Positions 34,937 to 42,805 of a DNA stretch of 64,000 nt are shown piece by piece. Positions within the stretch are counted from its first letter, which is position 1. The number at the start of each line of letters is the position of its first letter. The stretch spans positions 35,813 to 99,812 of the forward strand of contig NZ_JAKGAS010000014.1 in the NCBI RefSeq assembly GCF_021532655.1, given 5' to 3'. The notes under the pieces were generated by a model, which saw only the letters and a program-made list of their open reading frames with translations, did not search any database and was not told where the DNA came from. The stretch is from Paraglaciecola algarum. GTDB taxonomy: Bacteria; Pseudomonadota; Gammaproteobacteria; Enterobacterales; Alteromonadaceae. Both the position numbers and the translations under genes were made by a program.

Positions 34937-37321
34937 ATGAAACGATTACTGATAGGTTGCACACAAGCTTTACTTCTAGTGTTTTACGCGAATACAGGTA
35001 TTGCCCAGCAAGGTAAAGCTGTTATCGATGCAGATGATTTAATGTTGCAAGGTAGCGGTTTTTTTATACGGGAAGGCTTAATTGGCTTTAGGGTTCAAGA
35101 TGGTAAAACTCAAGGTGAAGTTAGTTCTACTGTGCCTTTAGGCAATAGTCGTTTCGATATTCAGTTACACACGGCCGGTGATAAGAATGGTCAGTCGACC
35201 TATACCTTAAAAGTGGGTGACAGTGTGGTTGGCAAGTTCACTTCACCCAAAACAACCAAGGATATCGATAAATCAGCTTCATATATTGCTAGCTTTAATA
35301 AGGTTGAAATTAACGAAGGTGAAAAATTTACTGTTTCTGTAGAAAACTCAAGCACTAATGGCAAAGACTACAGTCGTGGATATTGGTCAAAAATTGTGTT
35401 TAGTGCCATTGATTATGATCCGGGCAAAGATAAAGCCGATGTGTCTGCAATGCGCCTTCAAGAAGAAATTGAATCTGGACCAGCGTTAGTATCGCCAAGA
35501 CAAACTGACGGCGACGGGACTGTGGTTATCTCTGGTGAACAAAAACAATGGCATGATGTGGTACTTACCTTAGATGGACCATTTGCCTACGAGCAAGATA
35601 TTAATCCAAATCCTTTCTTAGATTACAGAATGTCTGTCACTTTCGCTCATGAATCAGGCGTGCCTACTTATACTGTACCAGGTTACTTTGCTACAGATGG
35701 CAATGCCGCCGAAACATCAGCTGTTTCGGGCGTTAAATGGAGAGCTCACGTATCGCCTGATAAACCTGGTTTATGGAGTTATCGTGTTTCTTTTGTTAAA
35801 GGTGAAAATGCCTCTGTGACGCCATCAGTAGGTGAGTATGTTTATCCTTTCCAAGGCAAGTATGGCACCTTTAACGTTGCTAAAACCGACAAAAAAGGTC
35901 GGGATTTTAGAGCCAAAGGCCGCTTAGAATATGTAGGCGGACATTACTTACGACACGCTGGAACGGGTGAATACTTCTTAAAAGCAGGCCCAGATGCACC
36001 AGAAACTATGCTGGCTTATGCCGACATAGATAACACTTTGGGTGTTAAACCAAACCTTGCCATTAAAACTTGGCAACCTCACGCTCAAGATGCCAAAAGT
36101 AGTGATCCCACTTGGCAAGATGGTAAAGGCAAAAACCTACTTGGTGCGTTTAATTATTTGGCAGATAAAGGGTTAAATGCATTTTCGTTTTTAACCTATA
36201 ACGCTGCCGGTGATGGTGACAATATTTGGCCATATGTAGAGCGTAACGGTAAGTTTCATTTTGATACGTCTAAACTTGATCAATGGGGAATATTGTTTAG
36301 CCATGCACAAAAATTAGGTTTGTATCTGCACTTTAAACTGCAAGAAAATGAAAACGATGATAATCGCAAAGGTAAAAAGCCGATTGTTATTAAGGAATCA
36401 TTAGATGGTGGATTACTGGGGATAGAGAGAAAACTCTATTTACGTGAAATTATCGCCCGTTATTCTCATCATTTGGCCCTTAACTGGAATCTAGGTGAAG
36501 AGAACACCCAAAGTTATGAAGAACAAAGAGATATGGCCGAATACATATTGAATGTTGACCCCTATGATCACAACACAGTGATACATTCATTTCCAAATCA
36601 ACAAGAAAAAGTGTACTTGTCGATGTTAGGCAGCCAGTCAGTGTTAACCGGTGCGTCTTTGCAAAACAGTTGGAAACATGCCCATCAAAAAACGTTACGC
36701 TGGGTTGAGCAATCTCGTGCCGCTGGCAAGCCTTGGGTTGTAGCCAATGATGAACAAAATCCAGCTGGTATGGGCGTACCACCTGATCCTGGTTATAAAG
36801 GTTTTGACGGTTGGGCTCAAGATCGTGAAATGAAATACAACCTGCATGATGTTCGTAAGAAAACCCTTTGGGGTAATCTGATGGCAGGTGGTGCGGGTGT
36901 AGAGTATTACTTTGGCTATCGTCTGTTAGAAAATGACTTAGTTGCTGAAGACTTTAGAAGTCGTGATATGTCTTGGGACTATGCCGGTATTGCAGTCAAA
37001 TTTTTTGCTGATAATGACATTCCTGTGCATAGAATGAGAAACATGAATGATTTAGCTGTTACAGATAAAGGTACTGAAAAACCATATGTATTCGCTAACG
37101 AAGGTGAGGTTTATTTGGTGTATTTACATGCAGCTAATAAAACGACCCTTGATCTCAGTTTAGATAGAGGTCGTTACAGCATTCGTTGGTTTAACCCAAG
37201 AATAGGCGGTGACTTAAGCAAAGGTACTATTTCTAAGGTCTCCGCAGGCGGTGTGGTTGACTTAGGTTTACCTAAGTCAGAACGAAATGAAGACTGGTTG
37301 GTTGTGGTTAAAAAGATATAA
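34937..37321 (+). CDS. DUF5060 glycoside-hydrolase-like exported protein
   Basis: 794 residues with a signal peptide (to about residue 24, NTGIAQ). Residues 25-150 form a binding module with TLKVGDSVVGKF and SSTNGKDYSRGYWSKIVF. Residues 190-300 are a DUF5060 immunoglobulin-like domain (EQKQWHDVVLTLDGPFAYEQ). The remainder is a TIM-barrel hydrolase region with possible acid/base Glu in LNWNLGEEN and a second Glu in VVANDEQNPAG, followed by a C-terminal sandwich. It probably cleaves an extracellular polysaccharide; the substrate cannot be read from sequence. It heads the catabolic locus and ends in a terminator. Confidence 0.85.
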   Translation: MKRLLIGCTQALLLVFYANTGIAQQGKAVIDADDLMLQGSGFFIREGLIGFRVQDGKTQGEVSSTVPLGNSRFDIQLHTAGDKNGQSTYTLKVGDSVVGKFTSPKTTKDIDKSASYIASFNKVEINEGEKFTVSVENSSTNGKDYSRGYWSKIVFSAIDYDPGKDKADVSAMRLQEEIESGPALVSPRQTDGDGTVVISGEQKQWHDVVLTLDGPFAYEQDINPNPFLDYRMSVTFAHESGVPTYTVPGYFATDGNAAETSAVSGVKWRAHVSPDKPGLWSYRVSFVKGENASVTPSVGEYVYPFQGKYGTFNVAKTDKKGRDFRAKGRLEYVGGHYLRHAGTGEYFLKAGPDAPETMLAYADIDNTLGVKPNLAIKTWQPHAQDAKSSDPTWQDGKGKNLLGAFNYLADKGLNAFSFLTYNAAGDGDNIWPYVERNGKFHFDTSKLDQWGILFSHAQKLGLYLHFKLQENENDDNRKGKKPIVIKESLDGGLLGIERKLYLREIIARYSHHLALNWNLGEENTQSYEEQRDMAEYILNVDPYDHNTVIHSFPNQQEKVYLSMLGSQSVLTGASLQNSWKHAHQKTLRWVEQSRAAGKPWVVANDEQNPAGMGVPPDPGYKGFDGWAQDREMKYNLHDVRKKTLWGNLMAGGAGVEYYFGYRLLENDLVAEDFRSRDMSWDYAGIAVKFFADNDIPVHRMRNMNDLAVTDKGTEKPYVFANEGEVYLVYLHAANKTTLDLSLDRGRYSIRWFNPRIGGDLSKGTISKVSAGGVVDLGLPKSERNEDWLVVVKKI

Positions 37322-37350
37322 ATATTCCACTTTTCACATATTTTAATTAT

Positions 37351-37386
37351 ATGACTGGTTGTCTTTTACAACCGGTCATTTTTTAT
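37351..37386 (+). terminator. Terminator after the DUF5060 gene
   Basis: 12-bp stem ATGACTGGTTGT with ACAACCGGTCAT (one G-T pair), five-base loop, then a T-rich tail. Confidence 0.88.
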
Positions 37387-37451
37387 TTTGGGCGTAGTAA
37401 ACTTATTTAAGATGAATTATTGGTATTTGATGCTATTTAGTTGAAATTGTT

Positions 37452-37477
37452 GTATTTTATATAAAAATATAAAATAC
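37452..37477. promoter_or_regulatory. Perfect 11-bp inverted repeat before the GntR gene
   Basis: Arms GTATTTTATAT and ATATAAAATAC separated by AAAA, ending 25 bases before the start codon. Its position suits autoregulation by the GntR protein. AT richness makes chance palindromes more likely. Confidence 0.45.
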
Positions 37478-37502
37478 TCTTTCCCCGATTAGGACACGTT
37501 AA

Positions 37503-38219
37503 ATGGCAAATTTTGCTAGCAGTAAAAATTTATCCCAAAGAATGACTATTGAATTGGGAAGAGCCATAGTCTGTGGTGAATATCCTAGAGATAAAAGTCT
37601 ACCTACTGAAGCAGCTTTGTGTGAAAAGTTTGGCGTGAGCCGCACGGCTGTGCGAGAAGCGATTAAGATGTTAACCGCTAAAGGCTTGATTACAAGTAAA
37701 CCTAAACAAGGGATTAGAATTCAGCCTGAAGAAAACTGGAATATTTTAGACCCTGAAATGTTGAGTTGGTCACTTGAGGCCAAACCTTCATTAATTGTTT
37801 TAAAAGAATTTACCCAAATGCGTATGGCTGTTGAACCTGAAGCCTGTGCTTTGGCGGCTCGTCACGCATCTCCAGAACGTTTAGCTGCAATAGAGAGTAG
37901 TTTGGTTAGAATGGAGCAAGCTGTACAGAATAATGATCTTGCTGCTGAACTTGAAGCCGATATTGATTTTCATGTGGCCATTTTGTATGCCAGTGAAAAC
38001 CGTTTCTATATCCGTATGCGAGATTTTACCCGTACCGCATTAAACGTCAGTATTCAGCACACTACGCCTGCCATTGATAACTCTGAAAGTATAGTCGATG
38101 AGCATGCTAGAATTTACAACGCTATCAAATCGGGGAACGCAGAACGAGCTAAAAATAGTATGTTTTTGTTAATCGATGAAGCCCTGAGTATTATTGAAGA
38201 TAAACTAAGTAAAATTTAA
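37503..38219 (+). CDS. FadR-subfamily GntR regulator
   Basis: 238 residues. The winged helix at about 10-75 contains LPTEAALCEKFGVSRTAVRE and a KGLITSKPKQG wing. A C-terminal FCD all-helical ligand domain follows (FTQMRMAVEPEACALAARHA, DIDFHVAILYAS with metal-binding Asp/His). The linker NWNILDPEMLSWSL resembles DgoR/UxuR-type regulators, which respond to aldonates or uronate-derived acids. That fits the sugar-acid genes in this locus, which it probably represses until substrate is present. Confidence 0.9.
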   Translation: MANFASSKNLSQRMTIELGRAIVCGEYPRDKSLPTEAALCEKFGVSRTAVREAIKMLTAKGLITSKPKQGIRIQPEENWNILDPEMLSWSLEAKPSLIVLKEFTQMRMAVEPEACALAARHASPERLAAIESSLVRMEQAVQNNDLAAELEADIDFHVAILYASENRFYIRMRDFTRTALNVSIQHTTPAIDNSESIVDEHARIYNAIKSGNAERAKNSMFLLIDEALSIIEDKLSKI

Positions 38220-38364
38220 CCTCCTGTGAAATAAGTAGAGCAATTCAAGCTATTCATAGTTAAGTATTGAATTACTCTGCTTAGTATCTATTCCTCACTA
38301 CTTCACTCCTAGTTCGCATTTCATTTACAATTTATTAATATTATGTGTAAATTTAATTTCTAAA

Positions 38365-38380
38365 TGTATTATAATATACG
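38365..38380. promoter_or_regulatory. Candidate operator before the binding lipoprotein gene
   Basis: TGTATTATAATATACG, a near-palindrome resembling TGTAATATAATAT at 57535-57547 (before otnK and the dehydrogenase gene). It lies 60 bases before the start codon at 38441. Confidence 0.35.
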
Positions 38381-38440
38381 TATGTTTGGCGGCACGTGCG
38401 CCGTAAATATTCTTTAAACAATATAAGCGAGATTAACTAA

Positions 38441-39655
38441 ATGAAATTATTGCCTTTAAGTTTGATTGGATTAAGTATTTTGACGGTGAGCTGTGCCAAT
38501 ACTAAACAGCAAATTGAAATTGAAAAAGAAGTGGTAACGGTAAATAAAAATTATGCTGAAAAAAACGGTTTAGTGGTTATTGAAGCAGAAAATTTTTCTA
38601 CGCAAGTCTTGTCAGATAAAAGACGTTGGTTAATTTTTGACGAAAATGGAACGGCAAGTGAGCCTGGCTTATATGCCGATCCTGATACTCCTCATTCTGC
38701 AGGCGCTAGTGGTAATAGTTATATAGAAATTTTGCCAGACAATCGAACCAATCATGATGAAAAACTCATTCCAGGTGAAAACTTTATGCCTACCCCTGGG
38801 GTTATGGCTGTTTTAACTTATCCAGTATATTTTAGTGAGCCAGGTCGTTACATTATTTGGGGCAGGGCGTTTAGTACTGGACCTGAAGATAATGGATTTC
38901 ATTTTGGCTTAGACGGTGTGTGGCAAGAAAAATCTCAACGGTTACAGTTCTGTCAAGGCAAACACCAGTGGACATGGTCTTCTCAACAAAGAGTGCCGGA
39001 AAATCATTGCGGTACCCCAAAAACTCTCTGGCTTGATGTAGAAAAAGCGGGGCAACATACACTTATGCTGTCAATGCGCGAAGACGGTGCAGAGCTGGAT
39101 AAAATTATTTTAAGTAAAGATCAAAGTTATACGCCAGAAGGCCTTGGCCCGGCTGAAACTTTTTACCAAACACCTAAATTAGAAGAAAAGAAAGTTTATA
39201 AAGATATTGATAATTACGCATATATCTTAAATTCTAAAGACAGTTTTAATTTCGAAAATGGCACTGCGGATAGTTATTATTTTGATAAAGGCCGGGGTGT
39301 TTTAGCCATTAATGCAGGTAAGCCAGAATTAAGAAATAAATTCATTTCGGCTAGTTATATTCACAAAAAACCTAAACCACAGTCATTTAACATGAAGTTA
39401 GTGACGTTAACTGAATTAGATGGTGAGTCTGAATATAAAGTCTTGTTAAATGGAAAACTAATTGGTGACTTTAAGAACCCTGAAACCAATCTAGATTATA
39501 AAGAAGCGGTATTTGATTTAGGTTTAATAGAGCTTAAAAAGGGTGACGAAATTACCGTAAAATCTAACGCTGTGACTAATGGTAAAATCCCAGAAGGTGA
39601 TATAACAGCCTTTGCACGTGGCAGATGGCGCGGTGTGGTTTTACAGCACCCATAG
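38441..39655 (+). CDS. Carbohydrate-binding lipoprotein, two-module
   Basis: 404 residues. The N-terminal signal ends in a lipobox-like LTVSC (Cys 19). Residues about 40-240 form a beta-sandwich like CBM6/35 or GH115 C-terminal modules (LVVIEAENFST, GRYIIWGRAFSTG, DKIILSKDQ). The last 130 residues contain YKVLLNGKLIGDF and TNGKIPEGDITAFARGRWRG, matching the N-terminal module of the DUF5060 protein. No catalytic residues are evident. It is probably a surface or periplasmic glycan-binding protein working with that hydrolase. Confidence 0.8.
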   Translation: MKLLPLSLIGLSILTVSCANTKQQIEIEKEVVTVNKNYAEKNGLVVIEAENFSTQVLSDKRRWLIFDENGTASEPGLYADPDTPHSAGASGNSYIEILPDNRTNHDEKLIPGENFMPTPGVMAVLTYPVYFSEPGRYIIWGRAFSTGPEDNGFHFGLDGVWQEKSQRLQFCQGKHQWTWSSQQRVPENHCGTPKTLWLDVEKAGQHTLMLSMREDGAELDKIILSKDQSYTPEGLGPAETFYQTPKLEEKKVYKDIDNYAYILNSKDSFNFENGTADSYYFDKGRGVLAINAGKPELRNKFISASYIHKKPKPQSFNMKLVTLTELDGESEYKVLLNGKLIGDFKNPETNLDYKEAVFDLGLIELKKGDEITVKSNAVTNGKIPEGDITAFARGRWRGVVLQHP

Positions 39656-39673
39656 CCATAAAACCAGTTTTAA

Positions 39674-39709
39674 GAAGCCAGCTAGGCAACGTGCCTAGTT
39701 GGCTTTTTA
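39674..39709 (+). terminator. Terminator after the binding lipoprotein gene
   Basis: Long stem AAGCCAGCTAGGCA with TGCCTAGTTGGCTT (one G-T pair), a three-base loop and a T run. Confidence 0.9.
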
Positions 39710-39784
39710 TGTTTGTAGCGTCCCAAATTTGTAGCATAGAGTTGATAGTCTGAAAGGCAACAAATTTACAGGCACGACATGTCT

Positions 39785-39951
39785 ATGGTCGAGGTCATGT
39801 TCGGTAACCCATGTTCGGTAATAGTGTGACCAACAAAAAGCTCAACAGATTTAGCCTACGAGGTAAAAGGAAAGTGCAAGGCCAATGGCACTTGTTCTGT
39901 TTGCTGCACAACCTTGAGAAACTCAACAATTACCGACAGTTATCGGCGTAG
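39785..39951 (+). pseudogene. C-terminal remnant of an IS1182-like transposase
   Basis: Conceptual translation gives VEVMFGN, then after a shift NSVTNKKLNRFSLRGKRK and VQGQWHLFCLLHNLEKLNN, ending in TAG. This is the terminal DDE-domain region of IS1182/IS1380-type transposases (FGN..NK.L.RF.LRGK.KV..QW...C..HN.EKL). A tandem ATGTTCGGTAA duplication of 14 bases at 39797-39824 breaks the frame. No terminal inverted repeat or target duplication was recognised. Confidence 0.75.
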
Positions 39952-40165
39952 TCACCCCAACATCACACGAAATAAGGCCCTTCAAACTACCTGGAAATAG
40001 CTACATGCGAGCACCAAGGATGGTCGAAGGTAGGGTAACGCAGTACGCAGTTATAGAGAGTGCGGTGAACTAAGTGAAAGCTTTGACTGCGCAGCTCATG
40101 CACAGTGTGCGTAGCACATAAATGACGAAATCTTGTTTAGTGAACCTAGTGAATAATACAAACAC
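39952..40165. other. Non-coding stretch after the transposase remnant
   Basis: About 210 bases with no usable frame, more GC-rich than the surroundings, with several short GCAC/GTGC-containing palindromes. Probably decayed insertion-sequence DNA. Confidence 0.4.
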
Positions 40166-40190
40166 AAACACCTTCATAATGAAGGTGTTT
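40166..40190. terminator. Hairpin after the GH43-like gene
   Basis: Perfect 10-bp stem AAACACCTTC/GAAGGTGTTT with a five-base loop, 25 bases beyond the end of the minus-strand hydrolase gene. The tail on that strand is TG-rich rather than pure T. Confidence 0.6.
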
Positions 40191-40214
40191 AATCATTACA
40201 TTATTTAAAAAACG

Positions 40215-41312
40215 TTATTGTTTGAGCGGAATGAATAACGAATGAGTATCACCGTTCTTCAAAAATATTCCTGCTGTCATTACCAGCGGTTTACCGTTTT
40301 CAGAATATATGCCCATTCGCTCATAGCGATGAACTTCCACGGTTTTCCCTGTTGTGGTGACATACTCTTTATCAGCCACTTTATAATGTTTGGCTCTTTC
40401 CCAATTTAAACCGTCGGTTGAGGTTAACATGCCCATATAACCAAATGCATGATACAAGTTATAATAACGCTTACGCTGGGCGTCATACCAAACTTCCGGA
40501 TCTTCTGAATTATAATTAATTACCACAGGCTTAGGTTGCATTTTCCAAGGGCCTAGAGGGTTGTCTGCTAATAACGCAGCCTGCATTCGGATAATCTCAT
40601 TCGGTTTTTGATCCGGTTGATCTCCGCGAATAACCATTAAATAGTCACCTTCAGGGCGCTTAGTCACCGTGACGTTATTTGACTGATTTGCAATGGGTAA
40701 TTGAGGTTCAAATACGGGTCTATCAAAGCGTTTCCACGGTCCTTCAATATTATCAGCAACCGCCACCCCAATACGTTGATTTAACCGTAGCATATTTCTC
40801 AGATTACCAGGCTCCCAATCAGAACTGCGGGCTTCTTGAAGTTGCTCTTTCGTTAAGTCCGTAATACCTGAATTTGTCGACATATAATAAAGGTAATATT
40901 TGCCGTCAAATTCATACACTTTAGTACAATGCACTGTGTATTGATCCCAATAACCATCGCCTCTACCACCCATAACTTCTTGAACTTTTGTCCACGGCCC
41001 TGTTGGGCTATCAGAAACAGCACGAGATACAATGCCATCGGTTAACCAAGAATAAAAACCATGCTTTTTAGGCATTTGGTCGTAAAACAAATGATATTTT
41101 CCATCCTTGCCTTTAACAATGGTTGAACCCCAGTTGAAATATTCATCATCATGAAAAATATTTTCTTGCGCGACCGGCTGCATAGCTGCTGTCAAGTTAT
41201 AATCGTCGGTGTCTTTTGCATTGGTTGCGATTGTGAATAACAATAAGGTTAGGGATAACAAAATCCCACTAAAACGGTGGTGAACAAACGGATGTTTTTT
41301 ACTATTCTTCAT
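40215..41312 (-). CDS. Exported GH43-like five-bladed beta-propeller enzyme
   Basis: 365 residues with a signal peptide (LLSLTLLLFTIATNAK, cut near residue 33). The propeller blades carry repeated W-G-S-T-I-V-K and Y-H-L-F-Y-D type strands (NWGSTIVKGKDGKYHLFYD, SRAVSDSPTGPWTKV, YDAQRKRYYNLYHAFGYMG). The pattern matches clan GH-F/J type enzymes (GH43, GH117 and relatives). Candidate acidic residues lie in the first blade and in SEDPEVWYD, but I cannot assign a substrate. It is divergent from the Tat-exported reductase; the shared promoter region holds a putative operator. Confidence 0.75.
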   Translation of the reverse strand: MKNSKKHPFVHHRFSGILLSLTLLLFTIATNAKDTDDYNLTAAMQPVAQENIFHDDEYFNWGSTIVKGKDGKYHLFYDQMPKKHGFYSWLTDGIVSRAVSDSPTGPWTKVQEVMGGRGDGYWDQYTVHCTKVYEFDGKYYLYYMSTNSGITDLTKEQLQEARSSDWEPGNLRNMLRLNQRIGVAVADNIEGPWKRFDRPVFEPQLPIANQSNNVTVTKRPEGDYLMVIRGDQPDQKPNEIIRMQAALLADNPLGPWKMQPKPVVINYNSEDPEVWYDAQRKRYYNLYHAFGYMGMLTSTDGLNWERAKHYKVADKEYVTTTGKTVEVHRYERMGIYSENGKPLVMTAGIFLKNGDTHSLFIPLKQ

Positions 41313-41422
41313 TTATGAGTATTCCATATTATCGAGCTAGTTTAATTCGTATAGTGGTAAAATACGGTGCTATGAGTAATTTAAAAAAAGTGCTATTTAT
41401 TCTAGATTACACATAGTATACA

Positions 41423-41436
41423 ATATGCATTACACA
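41423..41436. promoter_or_regulatory. Candidate shared operator, divergent GH43-like/AKR promoters
   Basis: Contains ATATGCATTACACA, found identically at 50469-50482 before the large TonB receptor gene. Here it is 34 bases before the reductase start; at the receptor it is 40 bases before the start. It is flanked by GTATAC (41416-41421). Confidence 0.5.
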
Positions 41437-41469
41437 ATGTGCAATAATTGAGTCAATGGGAGCGATTGA

Positions 41470-42648
41470 ATGACTAAGCCAACAAATTCTCGAAGAGATT
41501 TCTTTAAAGGTACAGCTGCTGCTTCAATAGGGCTGACTTTAGCACCCAGTTTATTGGCAGGAACAAGTACGCCAAAAATCACAAAATCTCTAGATAAAAT
41601 CAAGCCAATTTGGCGTAATAAACAAGATGGTGTTACTTATCGCATGATGGGCAGGACCGGCATGATGGCTTCTGAGATAGTACTTGGCACATTCCCTTTT
41701 ACTGACGACTCTTACGATGGAGTAATAGACTATGGGATTGATCAAGGCATTAATTACATAGATACGGCGCCGGCATATAGCAATGGACAAGTCGAGGCGA
41801 CAATAGGTAATTATCTTAAAAAGTCAGGTAATAGAGACAAAGTCTTCTTATCGACTAAGTTAAGTTTTTATTATGGGTATATAGACAGAGTCATTCGAGA
41901 TATCGAAAAAGGCTTACCCCAAGGTAAAAAAGACGCTTTGCTTAAAAAAGCTAATGCCATGATTGAGCAGCGTTCGGTAATGAAGCCGGGTTACCATATG
42001 AATTATTTTACTGGTCAAGAAGCGCAATTCCCAAAGACTTATTATCGGCATTTGATGCTTCAAGAGTATGGTTTTAAATCTGAGTGGCGAGCTAAAATTA
42101 AGCAGCACGCCTACAAATTACTCGAAGATTCACTTAGACGTTTACAAACCGATCATCTAGACGTATTACATTGCCCCCATGGTATCGCTATGCCCGAAAT
42201 GATGGACGATGAAGTGCTTCAAGAAGTATTGGCAGAATTTAAACAAAAAGGTTTGATTAGCGCTTCAGCCGTTTCCTTTCATAACGATGTGGCAGGGCAT
42301 TTGGCAAAAGCTATCGAGGTAGATTATTACGATATCACTATGTTTGCCTACAATATTGCCAATCATGCTGCCCTAGAAAATCTTATGTTCAAAGCCAAAG
42401 AAGCGGGAATAGGTATGGTAGCTATGAAAGTAGCTAAGTTACTGTGGCTAAAGGATCAGCCAGAATGGCGCCTCGAAAAATTAAACACCGCTATTCCCGA
42501 ACAAGGCATGTCTAAATTTTCCAAAGCTTATCTGTGGGCTTTACAAAACCCCAACTTATCAGCTTGTGTTTCTGAAATGCATACAAAAGATATCATTACT
42601 GATAATTTAAAAGTTATGGGCAGGAAAGTAGACATTCAAACAGTGTAA
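41470..42648 (+). CDS. Tat-exported aldo/keto reductase
   Basis: 392 residues. A twin-arginine signal (SRRDFFKG at residues 7-14) and hydrophobic stretch lead to a cleavage site near LLAG. The aldo/keto reductase barrel shows the catalytic Asp and Tyr in YIDTAPAYSNGQ, Lys in VFLSTKLSF and His in LHCPHGIA. Export in folded form through Tat implies that the enzyme acquires its NAD(P) cofactor in the cytoplasm before export. It would oxidise or reduce a sugar in the periplasm. It lies upstream of larC with a terminator-like hairpin between. Confidence 0.88.
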   Translation: MTKPTNSRRDFFKGTAAASIGLTLAPSLLAGTSTPKITKSLDKIKPIWRNKQDGVTYRMMGRTGMMASEIVLGTFPFTDDSYDGVIDYGIDQGINYIDTAPAYSNGQVEATIGNYLKKSGNRDKVFLSTKLSFYYGYIDRVIRDIEKGLPQGKKDALLKKANAMIEQRSVMKPGYHMNYFTGQEAQFPKTYYRHLMLQEYGFKSEWRAKIKQHAYKLLEDSLRRLQTDHLDVLHCPHGIAMPEMMDDEVLQEVLAEFKQKGLISASAVSFHNDVAGHLAKAIEVDYYDITMFAYNIANHAALENLMFKAKEAGIGMVAMKVAKLLWLKDQPEWRLEKLNTAIPEQGMSKFSKAYLWALQNPNLSACVSEMHTKDIITDNLKVMGRKVDIQTV

Positions 42649-42693
42649 AACCTAACACTGAGTCACTTATACCAATCCGTATTAAGCAAAAAT

Positions 42694-42730
42694 AAAGTAC
42701 TGTTGGTCTTAAACCCCACAAGTACTTTTT
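42694..42730 (+). terminator. Terminator-like hairpin before larC
   Basis: 8-bp stem AAAGTACT/AGTACTTT with a 19-base interior loop that partly pairs (GTTGG with CCCAC), then five T. It may separate the reductase transcript from the lar operon. Confidence 0.6.
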
Positions 42731-42805
42731 CTTTGTCTGTTATTAACATTAATTTAAATCGCTCACCTGAGTAGCCCATCTCAGTAAACATAGTTGATTG
42801 ATAAA

